Source of the DNA: a bacterium 42_11
GTDB lineage: Bacteria > Synergistota > GBS-1
Reading direction: 5' to 3'
Length of the DNA: 6,584 nucleotides
Assembly (NCBI GenBank): GCA_001508835.1
Contig: LGFB01000076.1
Span: 1 to 6,584 of the forward strand
The position numbers were made by a program, and so were the translations under genes. Below the pieces are notes generated by a model. It saw only the letters and a program-made list of their open reading frames with translations. It did no database searches and had not been told where the DNA came from. This document shows positions 1 to 5,897 of this stretch, one piece after another. Every line of letters starts with the position of its first letter. The stretch's first letter is position 1.

Positions 1-441
1 TTTTTACACACCACTGAAGGAAATGTGGTGCATTATGGTTACATTGAAAGTTTTATTGAAGAACTTGGTATGAAATATAACATCCGAGAAATAGCCTTTG
101 ACCGTTGGGGAGCTGTGCAAATGACTCAGAACCTAGAAAACCTAGGATTTACGGTAGTTCCTTTTGGTCAGGGATTTAAAGATATGAGTCCACCTACAAA
201 GGAATTAATGAAGCTTACCTTAGAGGAGAAACTGGCCCATGGTGGACATCCGGTTTTGCGATGGATGATGGATAATATCTTTATACGTACTGATCCTGCT
301 GGGAATATCAAGCCTGATAAAGAAAAATCAACTGAAAGAATCGATGGAGCTGTCGCTACCATTATGGCTCTTGACCGAGCAATCCGCAAAGGTGGATCAG
401 GAAATTCTGTTTATGACGGTCGAGGGCTTCTTATTTTGTAG
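1..441 (+). CDS. terL: Phage terminase large subunit, C-terminal part (5' truncated by window edge)
   Basis: The reading frame is open from base 1 to TAG at 439-441, giving 146 residues with no start inside the window, so this is the end of a longer gene. It matches the RNase H-like nuclease domain of HK97-type large terminases, which cut concatemeric DNA and, with the N-terminal ATPase (not in the window), drive it through the portal. Visible signs are a strand ending in Asp, IREIAFDRWGA (Asp at window residue 34), GQGFKDMSPPTKEL (residues 57-69), and TERIDGAVATIMALDRA near the end, where Asp115 is the likely second metal ligand. The ending SVYDGRGLLIL is typical of the family. The portal gene follows after a short gap, the usual order. 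The ATPase motifs cannot be checked here. The family call is strong; metal-ligand assignments come from family knowledge. Confidence 0.93.
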   Translation, partial: FLHTTEGNVVHYGYIESFIEELGMKYNIREIAFDRWGAVQMTQNLENLGFTVVPFGQGFKDMSPPTKELMKLTLEEKLAHGGHPVLRWMMDNIFIRTDPAGNIKPDKEKSTERIDGAVATIMALDRAIRKGGSGNSVYDGRGLLIL

Positions 442-443
442 CA

Positions 444-449
444 AAGGAG
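444..449 (+). promoter_or_regulatory. Ribosome binding site that decides the portal start
   Basis: AAGGAG lies here. Three in-frame starts follow: GTG 451, ATG 454 and ATG 460. The first two leave only 1 and 4 bases of spacer, while ATG 460 leaves 10. The protein from 460 begins MGLFSNIF, a typical portal N-terminus. I therefore prefer 460, though ATG 454 cannot be excluded. Confidence 0.6.
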
Positions 450-459
450 AGTGATGCAG

Positions 460-1716
460 ATGGGATTGTTTTCGAATATTTTCAAAGCACGTGATAAACC
501 TCAGAACCGAACCATAGGGAGCAATTACAGCTTCTTTTTTGGTGGTACAACAAGCGGTAAACCAGTAAACGAGCATACAGCAATGCAAATGACTGCGGTC
601 TATTCTTGCGTAAGAATACTAGCAGAAGCTGTGGCAGGACTTCCCCTTCACTTATATAAACACACTGATAGCGGTGGTAAGGAGAAAGCACTTTCTCATC
701 CACTGTATTTTTTATTACATGATGAGCCAAATCCAGAGATGAGTTCTTTCGTTTTCCGAGAAACGTTAATGACTCATCTTTTATTATGGGGTAATGCCTA
801 TGCACAAATTATTCGAAATGGCAAAGGCGAAGTCATAGCACTATATCCGTTAATGCCTAATCGAATGTCGGTGGATCGGGATTCCAGTGGCGCTCTTTAT
901 TATACTTATACTAAGTATTCTGATGAAGCACCTACGATGAAAGGTATGACAGTCACACTTAGACCAAGTGATGTATTTCATATACCTGGCTTAGGCTTTG
1001 ATGGACTAGTGGGCTATTCGCCGATTGCAATGGCTAAGAATGCTATAGGTATGGCAATTGCTTGTGAGGAATATGGAGCTAAATTCTTTGCTAACGGAGC
1101 TGCTCCAGGAGGGGTACTTGAGCATCCAGGTACCATTAAAGACCCTCAAAAAGTACGGGATAGTTGGAATGCAGCCTATCAGGGAAGCAGTAACTCTCAT
1201 CGTGTAGCGGTGCTTGAAGAAGGAATGAAGTATCAGCCTATTGGTATCTCACCAGAACAAGCTCAGTTCTTAGAAACAAGAAAATTTCAGATTAATGAAA
1301 TCGCTCGAATTTTCCGCGTACCTCCACATATGGTAGGAGACTTGGAAAAATCGAGCTTTTCTAATATTGAGCAACAGTCACTGGAGTTTGTGAAATACAC
1401 ATTAGATCCTTGGGTGATTCGTTGGGAGCAGACCATCAGCCGAGCACTTTTAAGGCCAGATGAAAAGAAACTTTATTTTGCCAAGTTCAATGTAGATGGA
1501 CTGCTTCGAGGTGATTATGTTTCTCGAATGAATGGGTATGCAACCGCGAGACAGAACGGCTGGATGAGTGCCAATGATATTAGGGAGCTTGAGAACCTTG
1601 ATCGAATCCCACCAGAGCTTGGAGGAGATTTATATCTAATCAATGGCAATATGACCAAACTTGAAGATGCGGGTATTTTCGCAAATAAAGAAGGATTGGA
1701 GGGAAAACCTGAATGA
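460..1716 (+). CDS. Phage portal protein, HK97 family
   Basis: This 418-residue protein forms the dodecameric ring at one capsid vertex through which DNA enters and leaves and to which the neck attaches. It matches the HK97/lambda-like portal family along its whole length and has the usual size. Recognisable stretches are AVYSCVRILAEAVAGLPLHLYK (46-67), the GNAYAQIIRNGKGEV strand pair (111-125), GFDGLVGYSPIAMAKNAIG (179-197), and the stem/clip region with ARIFRVPPHMVGDLEKSSF (282-300) and SNIEQQSLEFVKYTLDPW (301-318). The C-terminal segment NDIRELENLDRIPPELGGD (372-390) is also characteristic. The start at ATG 460 is chosen by ribosome-binding-site spacing. Its stop overlaps the protease start by 4 bases (ATGA), suggesting translational coupling. 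No truncation or internal stop is seen. Confidence 0.95.
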   Translation: MGLFSNIFKARDKPQNRTIGSNYSFFFGGTTSGKPVNEHTAMQMTAVYSCVRILAEAVAGLPLHLYKHTDSGGKEKALSHPLYFLLHDEPNPEMSSFVFRETLMTHLLLWGNAYAQIIRNGKGEVIALYPLMPNRMSVDRDSSGALYYTYTKYSDEAPTMKGMTVTLRPSDVFHIPGLGFDGLVGYSPIAMAKNAIGMAIACEEYGAKFFANGAAPGGVLEHPGTIKDPQKVRDSWNAAYQGSSNSHRVAVLEEGMKYQPIGISPEQAQFLETRKFQINEIARIFRVPPHMVGDLEKSSFSNIEQQSLEFVKYTLDPWVIRWEQTISRALLRPDEKKLYFAKFNVDGLLRGDYVSRMNGYATARQNGWMSANDIRELENLDRIPPELGGDLYLINGNMTKLEDAGIFANKEGLEGKPE

Positions 1717-2393
1717 AGAAATTTTGGAATTGGGTTCGCGACACAGATACACAGACACGAACCCTCTATCTAAACGGTGCAATTGCCGAGGAGAGTTGGT
1801 TTGAGGATGATGTTACCCCAGCTGCTTTTAGAGAAGAGCTAATGAGTGGTGAAGGAGACATAGTAGTTTGGATTAACTCTCCTGGTGGTGATTGTATTGC
1901 AGCATCTCAGATATACAACATGCTAATGGATTATAAAGGAAACGTCACTGTAAAGATTGACGGTATTGCTGCATCAGCTGCTTCTGTCATCGCTATGGCA
2001 GGGACGGAAGTCTTAATGTCTCCTACCTCACTGATGATGATCCATAATCCCTTTACCATAGCTATTGGCGATAGTGAGGAGATGCAAAAAGCAATCCAAA
2101 TGCTTGATGAAGTGAAAGAGAGCATCATCAATGCATATGAGCTTAAAACCGGCTTATCTAGAACAAGGTTGTCGCACCTGATGGATGCTGAAACTTGGCT
2201 AAACGCCAATAAGGCAGTTGAGCTTGGTTTTGCAGATGACATTATGTTCAAACCAGGAGAGAGTTCACTACAAGACAGCTTTGTATTCAGCAGAAGAGCA
2301 GTGACCAATTCACTAATGAATAAACTTCAAAAACCAGTTGTAAAACAGTCAGTAGAGCCGCTTTATGAGCGGCTTAATTTATTGAAATATTAG
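1713..2393 (+). CDS. ClpP-like prohead (head maturation) protease
   Basis: This 226-residue serine protease belongs to the ClpP/S14-like group that replaces the HK97 gp4 protease in many Gram-positive phages. It is expected to act inside the prohead, removing the N-terminal scaffolding segment of the capsid protein encoded next. The sequence shows the oxyanion-loop motif WINSPGGD (53-60), the nucleophile motif KIDGIAASAASVIAMAG with Ser88 in the ClpP AAS position, and MMIHNPF with His111. A likely third residue is Asp158 in LMDAETWLNANKAVELGFAD; that residue is the least certain of the triad. The core ends near residue 180, followed by a lower-complexity tail. The start ATG at 1713 overlaps the portal stop, with GGAGGG at 1698-1703 and 9 bases of spacer. 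Stop is TAG. Confidence 0.94.
   Translation: MKKFWNWVRDTDTQTRTLYLNGAIAEESWFEDDVTPAAFREELMSGEGDIVVWINSPGGDCIAASQIYNMLMDYKGNVTVKIDGIAASAASVIAMAGTEVLMSPTSLMMIHNPFTIAIGDSEEMQKAIQMLDEVKESIINAYELKTGLSRTRLSHLMDAETWLNANKAVELGFADDIMFKPGESSLQDSFVFSRRAVTNSLMNKLQKPVVKQSVEPLYERLNLLKY
2355..2375 (+). other. Terminator-like hairpin near the end of the protease gene
   Basis: AGCCGCT (2356-2362) and AGCGGCT (2368-2374) are perfect reverse complements around a 5-base loop, TTATG, and a G-U pair (2355/2375) can extend the stem. The bases after it, TAATTTATTG, are T-rich but not a clean T-run, so I do not call it a terminator. It sits 16 bases before the protease stop codon and 17 bases before the capsid ribosome binding site. 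It could be an RNA processing or stability element separating protease from capsid expression, or simply coding sequence. Confidence 0.4.
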
Positions 2394-2404
2394 GAGGAAT
2401 AAAA

Positions 2405-3604
2405 ATGAGTAAAATTCTTGAACTGCGTGAAAAACGCGCAAAAGCATGGGAAGCAGCAAAGGCATTTCTTGATTCAAAGCGTGGTAGTGATGGGCTTGTA
2501 TCCGCAGAAGATGCAGCAACCTATGACAAAATGGAAGAAGACATTATTAATCTCGGTAAGGAAATAGCAAGATTGGAACGTCAAGAGGCTCTTGAAGCAG
2601 AGCTTAATAAGCCAGTAAATATGCCTCTTACTGGAAAGCCAGCTGTTCCAGGGATGGATACAAAGACCGGAAGAGCCAGTGATGAATATAGGAAAGCATT
2701 CTGGAACGTAATGCGTAGCAAAAACCCTCGTCATGATGTGTTAAACGCCTTATCTGTAGGCACTGATTCTGAGGGAGGATACCTTGTTCCTGATGAATTT
2801 GAGAGCACCTTGGTTCAAACTCTTGAGGAAGAGAATGTATTCCGTAAACTTGCAAAGATTATTCAAACTTCAAGTGGTGATCGTAAAATCCCGGTTGTGG
2901 TGACCAAAGGCACAGCTGCTTAGCTTGACGAAGGTGAGGAGTTTGATGAGAGTGATTCTGTATTCGGTCAGACATCTATTGGTGCTTACAAGCTGGGTAC
3001 AATGATTAAAGTTTCTGATGAACTTCTCAATGACAGTGTATTTGATCTGGAGAATTATATCTCCACTGAATTTGCCCGTAGAATCGGTGCTAAGGAAGAA
3101 GAAGCTTTTTTAGTTGGAGATGGAGATGGAAAACCTACTGGTATTTTCAACGCAACAGGCGGAGCACAGCTTGGAGTGACAGCAGGGTCTGCAACTGCTA
3201 TTACTGCAGATGAGATTATCGATCTTGTTTACTCATTAAAAGCGCCATATAGAAAGAACGCGGTATTCCTGATGAATGATGCAACAGTAAAGGCAATCCG
3301 TAAGCTGAAAGACGGTCAAGGTCAATATCTGTGGCAGCCTTCTTTAACAGCAGGTACTCCAGATACTTTATTAAATCGTCCGGTTTATACTTCAGCTTAT
3401 GCTCCTACTATTGAAGCTGGAGCTAAAACTATTGCCTTCGGTGATTTCGGATATTATTGGATTGCCGATAGACAGGGACGTTCTTTCAAACGTTTAAACG
3501 AGCTTTTTGCAACCACAGGGCAGGTTGGTTTCCTTGCGAGCCAGCGTGTAGATGGAAAGCTTATCTTACCTGAAGCCATCAAAGTTCTTCAGCAGAAGGC
3601 TTAA
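2405..3604 (+). pseudogene. Major capsid protein, HK97 fold, interrupted by an in-frame amber codon
   Basis: This frame reads as one 399-residue HK97-fold major capsid protein except for a single TAG at codon 173 (2921-2923). Residues 1-70 are charged and helical (KILELREKRAKAWEAAKAF, then IINLGKEIARLERQEALEAEL), typical of the fused scaffolding delta-domain removed by the prohead protease. LSVGTDSEGGYLVPDEFE (116-133) is the classic start of the mature arm. The stop falls in the predicted E-loop, and after it the same frame continues with family-typical sequence (IGAYKLGTMIKVSDELLNDS, AKEEEAFLVGDGDGKPTGIF, GQYLWQPSLTAGTPDTLLNR, and a VDGKLILPEAIKVL ending). There is no frame change or missing segment. 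Relatives, as I recall them, have Trp here, so TGG to TAG is the simplest explanation. Termination would leave 172 residues; the first in-frame ATG afterwards is 3002 (200 residues). Start ATG 2405 has AGGAGG at 2392-2397. Suppression, readthrough or sequencing error remain possible. Confidence 0.92.
2921..2923 (+). other. In-frame amber (TAG) codon inside the capsid gene
   Basis: The codons around it read K-G-T-A-A-stop-L-D-E-G-E-E in the capsid frame. Flanking residues are normal for the family and no indel is needed, so a single base substitution (TGG to TAG) suffices. TAG is used as a real stop three times in the same window (terminase 439, protease 2391, connector 4164), which argues against reassignment of TAG in this genome. 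The base after TAG is C. Confidence 0.95.
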
Positions 3605-3616
3605 TGGGAGGTGTAA

Positions 3617-3838
3617 ATGATGAGCTATAACGCAAAGAACTACACCGAACAAGGCGGGGAAAAGACAGTTATAGGTGGAGAGCTTGTAATTGAAGAGGGA
3701 GCCAAAGTAACTGGGCTCCCTGTTCTTGATAATCAACCAGCAAGTACTGCGGAAACTGTAGAAGCTTTGGTGACAGACTTTAATGCCTTACTAAGTAAGC
3801 TTAAAGCCGCAGGAATCATGACTGCGGATACGCCTTAA
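3617..3838 (+). CDS. Small head-fibre-like protein
   Basis: This 73-residue protein begins MMSYNAKNYTEQGGEKTVIG, a start I recognise from short proteins placed right after the capsid gene in Clostridia prophages and usually annotated as head fibre protein (phi29 gp8.5-related family). The middle, GGELVIEEGAKVTGLP (20-35), looks like a short beta-strand repeat. The C-terminal third, TAETVEALVTDFNALLSKLKAAGIM (45-69), is a predicted amphipathic helix that could trimerise. It probably decorates the capsid surface. GGGAGG at 3606-3611 is 5 bases from ATG 3617 and 8 bases from ATG 3620, so the second Met is an equally good start. The function is from family memory and position; a minor structural or decoration protein is the safe reading. 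Confidence 0.75.
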   Translation: MMSYNAKNYTEQGGEKTVIGGELVIEEGAKVTGLPVLDNQPASTAETVEALVTDFNALLSKLKAAGIMTADTP

Positions 3839-3857
3839 AAAAAGGATGGTGACGGTT

Positions 3858-4166
3858 ATGACTCTATTTGAAAAAGTAAAAGCTAACTTAATTCTCGAGC
3901 ATGAACGCGATGATGAGCTTCTTCAAATGTATATCAACACCGCTATCGCTTATGCCGAGAGTTATCAGCACCTACCAGAAGGACATTATTCTGAAAATGA
4001 AATGCCACCAACTACAGAGCAAGCCGTCATCATGTTATCATCTCACTTCTATGAAAGTCGAGATGGCAGTACTGGCGGCTTTTTTGCTGATAACGTCCAG
4101 GCAAGCCAACAAGTTTGGAACACTGTAAATTTACTGCTTAGACTTGACCGAGATTGGAAGGTGTAG
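3858..4166 (+). CDS. Head-tail connector protein, gp6-like
   Basis: This 102-residue, mostly helical protein resembles the HK97 gp6 / SPP1 gp15 adaptor family, whose ring binds under the portal and extends the DNA channel. Supporting stretches are MTLFEKVKANLILEHERDDELLQMYI (1-26), the helix AIAYAESYQHLP, EQAVIMLSSHFYESRDGS (54-71), and the ending QVWNTVNLLLRLDRDWKV. Position between capsid/fibre and head-closure genes is the usual one. The frame is also open back to ATG 3846 (106 residues), but that ATG overlaps the AAGGA at 3842-3846 that would have to serve as its ribosome binding site, and GTG 3849 is only 2 bases from it. ATG 3858 leaves 11 bases and gives the family-typical N-terminus. 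Stop TAG, with the next gene 3 bases later. Confidence 0.87.
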   Translation: MTLFEKVKANLILEHERDDELLQMYINTAIAYAESYQHLPEGHYSENEMPPTTEQAVIMLSSHFYESRDGSTGGFFADNVQASQQVWNTVNLLLRLDRDWKV

Positions 4167-4169
4167 AGT

Positions 4170-4505
4170 ATGAGTTTTGGTAAGATGAACACCTTTATTG
4201 ATATCATATCCGTTGAAACAACGAGAGACAGTGAAGGTTTCGGTAAATCTAAGGATATCATCCTTGCTTCTGTTCGTGCTTATAAAGAAGAACGTCATGG
4301 TAATAAAAAATGGGCCAATCGAGCAGTATTTTCTGAAGCGACTGCTCTGTTTTGCTTTCGTAAGATACCTGATGTTGAGGTGTCTACCAATACGGTGATT
4401 GTGTGTAGTGATGGTCGTTATGAGATTACAAATGTTGAAGATGTAAAAGGCAGAGGCATATATATTGAAGTTTTGGCAAAAAAGGTGGTGGGGTCAAGTG
4501 GCTAA
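4170..4505 (+). CDS. Phage head closure (head-tail joining) protein, SPP1 gp16-like
   Basis: This 111-residue protein fits the head-closure / head-tail joining family, a small beta-barrel ring that plugs the neck after DNA packaging and docks the tail. Evidence is the size, the order after the gp6-like gene, an N-terminal strand pattern (MNTFIDIISVETTRDSEGFG, 6-25), the central RAYKEERHGNKKWANRAVFSEATALFCFRK, and a C-terminal DGRYEITNVEDVKGRGIYIEVLAKK, where GRYEI-x-x-VED is typical of the family. GGAAGGTG at 4156-4163 precedes ATG 4170 by 6 bases and lies inside the end of the connector gene. Its 3' end overlaps the next gene by 8 bases. Confidence 0.88.
   Translation: MSFGKMNTFIDIISVETTRDSEGFGKSKDIILASVRAYKEERHGNKKWANRAVFSEATALFCFRKIPDVEVSTNTVIVCSDGRYEITNVEDVKGRGIYIEVLAKKVVGSSG
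4481..4493 (+). promoter_or_regulatory. Ribosome binding site supporting a GTG start for the gp10-like gene
   Basis: The purine-rich stretch AAAGGTGGTGGGG ends 4 bases before GTG 4498, and its AAAGGTGG part (4481-4488) is 9 bases from it. The frame is open further upstream to TTG 4465, but that codon has no ribosome binding site and would add a non-homologous-looking leader (KFWQKRWWGQ). GTG 4498 is preferred. Confidence 0.65.
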
Positions 4506-4929
4506 AGTACAAGTTAAAATGCCTGAGGAGTTCCTTCTAAAACTATCAAGACTGGGAGAAAAGACGGATGAAATTATTCCAAAAGTACTTGAGTCAGGCG
4601 GAGAAATTGTTTTAGAAAAGGTAATGTCAAATTTGAAAGCTGTAGTTGGTAGTGGAACAAAAGAGAAAAGTCGGTCTACTGGTGAGCTTGTCAATTCCCT
4701 GGGACTGTCTCCGGCAAAAGTAGATAGGAATGGAAATTTTAACGTGAAGGTGGGTTTCAAGGAGCCACGAAGAAATGGCGAAAGTAATGCCAAGATAGCC
4801 AATATTATTGAATATGGAAAATCAGGTCAGCCACCAAAACCATTTTTAAAGCCTGCAAGAAGTGCGTCAAGAAAAGCATGTATTGACGCTATGAAGAAAA
4901 GGTTTGAGCAGGAGGTAGAAAACTTATGA
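4498..4929 (+). CDS. HK97 gp10-family neck/tail protein
   Basis: This 143-residue protein matches the HK97 gp10 family, found between the head-closure and tail-terminator genes and thought to take part in head-tail joining or tail completion. Recognisable elements are an N-terminal helical region (FLLKLSRLGEKTDEIIPKVL, 12-31, then GGEIVLEKVMSNLKAVVG), STGELVNSLG (60-69), a strand with NFNVKVGFKEPRRNG (80-94), and the signature IANIIEYGKSGQPPKPFLKPA (100-120). It ends in a charged helix (ACIDAMKKRFEQEVENL). The start is GTG 4498, overlapping the previous gene by 8 bases. Its stop overlaps the next start as ATGA (4926-4929). The family call is firm; the exact structural role is inferred from position. 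Confidence 0.87.
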   Translation: MAKVQVKMPEEFLLKLSRLGEKTDEIIPKVLESGGEIVLEKVMSNLKAVVGSGTKEKSRSTGELVNSLGLSPAKVDRNGNFNVKVGFKEPRRNGESNAKIANIIEYGKSGQPPKPFLKPARSASRKACIDAMKKRFEQEVENL

Positions 4930-5279
4930 GTATATTAAATGAACTCAAATTCATTGCAGATATGTGCAATATTCCAGTAGAGACAGGACGGTTTTCTGGT
5001 GTTCCTCCTGATATTTATATTGTAATTACACCACTTATTGATTTATTCGAAGTTCATGCTGATAATGCACCAGGATATGAAGTACAGGAAGCTAGACTTT
5101 CCTTATTTGTAAAAGGAAATTATACAACTATAAAAAACACTATTGTCCGCACTCTTTTGGGTGCGGATTTTACTATAACGGACCGTCGGTACATTGGACA
5201 TGAGGATGATACCGATTATCACCATTATGCCATAGATGTGGCTAAATCATATGAATTTCAATTGGAAATGGAGGAATAA
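4926..5279 (+). CDS. Probable tail terminator / tail completion protein
   Basis: This 117-residue protein sits directly between the gp10-like gene and the major tail protein, the slot of the tail terminator (lambda gpU / SPP1 gp17 type) that caps the tail tube before joining to the head. I recognise the sequence style from conserved proteins of Clostridia prophages: SGVPPDIYIVITPLIDLFEVHADN (24-47), EVQEARLSLFVKGNY (52-66), and LLGADFTITDRRYIGHEDDTDYHHYAIDVAKSYEF (77-111). The alternating strands with a C-terminal strand ending the protein fit a terminator-like fold. No catalytic motif is present. AGGAGG at 4910-4915 lies 10 bases upstream of ATG 4926. The gene is certain; the function is positional inference, and many databases would label it hypothetical or generic tail protein. 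Confidence 0.78.
   Translation: MSILNELKFIADMCNIPVETGRFSGVPPDIYIVITPLIDLFEVHADNAPGYEVQEARLSLFVKGNYTTIKNTIVRTLLGADFTITDRRYIGHEDDTDYHHYAIDVAKSYEFQLEMEE
5146..5167 (+). other. Strong hairpin inside the tail-terminator gene
   Basis: TCCGCAC (5146-5152) and GTGCGGA (5161-5167) are perfect reverse complements. A T-G wobble and a C-G pair extend the stem to 9 bp around a TTTT loop (5155-5158). It is followed immediately by TTTTA and preceded by an A-run, TAAAAAACAC, which makes it look like a weak intrinsic terminator. It lies entirely within codons for about VRTLLGADF, so a coding coincidence or a transcript-processing element are both possible. Confidence 0.45.
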
Positions 5280-5282
5280 GAA

Positions 5283-5885
5283 ATGGCTACGATAGGTCTT
5301 GATAGGCTTTATTATGCAAAAATCACTGAAGACATAAACGGTGATGAAACCTATGAAACACCGAAACCTCTGGCAAAAGCAATCAGTGCAGAACTTTCCG
5401 TTGAGCTTGCTGAGGCAACTCTTTATGCAGATGATGGTGCTGCTGAGATTGTAAAAGAATTTAAAAGCGGTACCCTTACACTCGGTATTGATGATATAGG
5501 TGTAGCAGCTGCCGGAGATTTAACAGGAGCTACCATTGATGACAATCATGTGCTCATCTCAACCAGTGAGGATGGTGGAGCTCCAGTTGCGATTGGCTTC
5601 AGAGCACAAAAAGCAAACGGTAAATACCGATACTTTTGGCTGTATCGTGTGAAGTTTGGAATTCCTGCAACAAACTTAGCGACAAAAGGCGATAGTATCA
5701 CTTTTTCAACCCCAACTATCGAAGGAACAGTGCTTCGAAGAAATAAGCTAGATGGTCAAGGTAAGCATCCATGGAAGGCGGAAGTTAACGAGGGTGATGA
5801 AGGGGTAACTTCAACGGTTATTAATAGCTGGTTCAACGAAGTGTATGAGCCCACATTCGCAGCTTCTAGTGGAATTGGAGAGTAA
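5283..5885 (+). CDS. Major tail protein, phi13 family
   Basis: This 200-residue protein is the tail-tube subunit of a long non-contractile tail, of the phi13-type major tail protein family. The N-terminus ATIGLDRLYYAKITEDINGDETY (2-24) with PKPLAKAISAELSVELAEATLYADD (28-51) is characteristic. So are EIVKEFKSGTLTLGIDDIG (55-73), KYRYFWLYRVKFGIPATNLATKGDSITFSTPTIEGTVLRR (114-153), and an ending with TVINSWFNEVYEPTF (178-192). Length is normal for the short version without a C-terminal Ig domain. GGAGG at 5270-5274 is 8 bases upstream of ATG 5283, and 3 bases separate it from the previous stop. The chaperone pair and tape measure follow, confirming a siphovirus-type tail module. Confidence 0.93.
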   Translation: MATIGLDRLYYAKITEDINGDETYETPKPLAKAISAELSVELAEATLYADDGAAEIVKEFKSGTLTLGIDDIGVAAAGDLTGATIDDNHVLISTSEDGGAPVAIGFRAQKANGKYRYFWLYRVKFGIPATNLATKGDSITFSTPTIEGTVLRRNKLDGQGKHPWKAEVNEGDEGVTSTVINSWFNEVYEPTFAASSGIGE

Positions 5886-5897
5886 GGGGGAATTGAA

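Noticed and set aside
482..805. Minus-strand open frame opposite the portal gene, and similar minus-strand frames at 1931-2308, 4494-4802 and 5756-6088
   Set aside because: They are antisense to well-recognised phage genes, encode no recognisable family, and are explained by the codon structure of the + strand genes.
2405..3604. Genome-wide reassignment of TAG to an amino acid
   Set aside because: TAG closes three other genes in this window at family-appropriate ends (439, 2391, 4164), so it acts as a stop in this genome.
3846..3857. Earlier ATG 3846 and GTG 3849 starts for the connector gene
   Set aside because: The AAGGA that would have to serve as ribosome binding site overlaps ATG 3846 and leaves only 2 bases before GTG 3849; ATG 3858 gives the family-typical N-terminus.
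4251..4265. Small inverted repeat AAGGAT/ATCCTT in the head-closure gene
   Set aside because: Six AT-rich base pairs with a 3-base loop inside a coding region; expected by chance at this length.
4465..4497. Upstream extension of the gp10-like frame to a TTG start
   Set aside because: No ribosome binding site precedes it, it would overlap the head-closure gene by 41 bases, and the extra residues do not look like the family; GTG 4498 has a good site.
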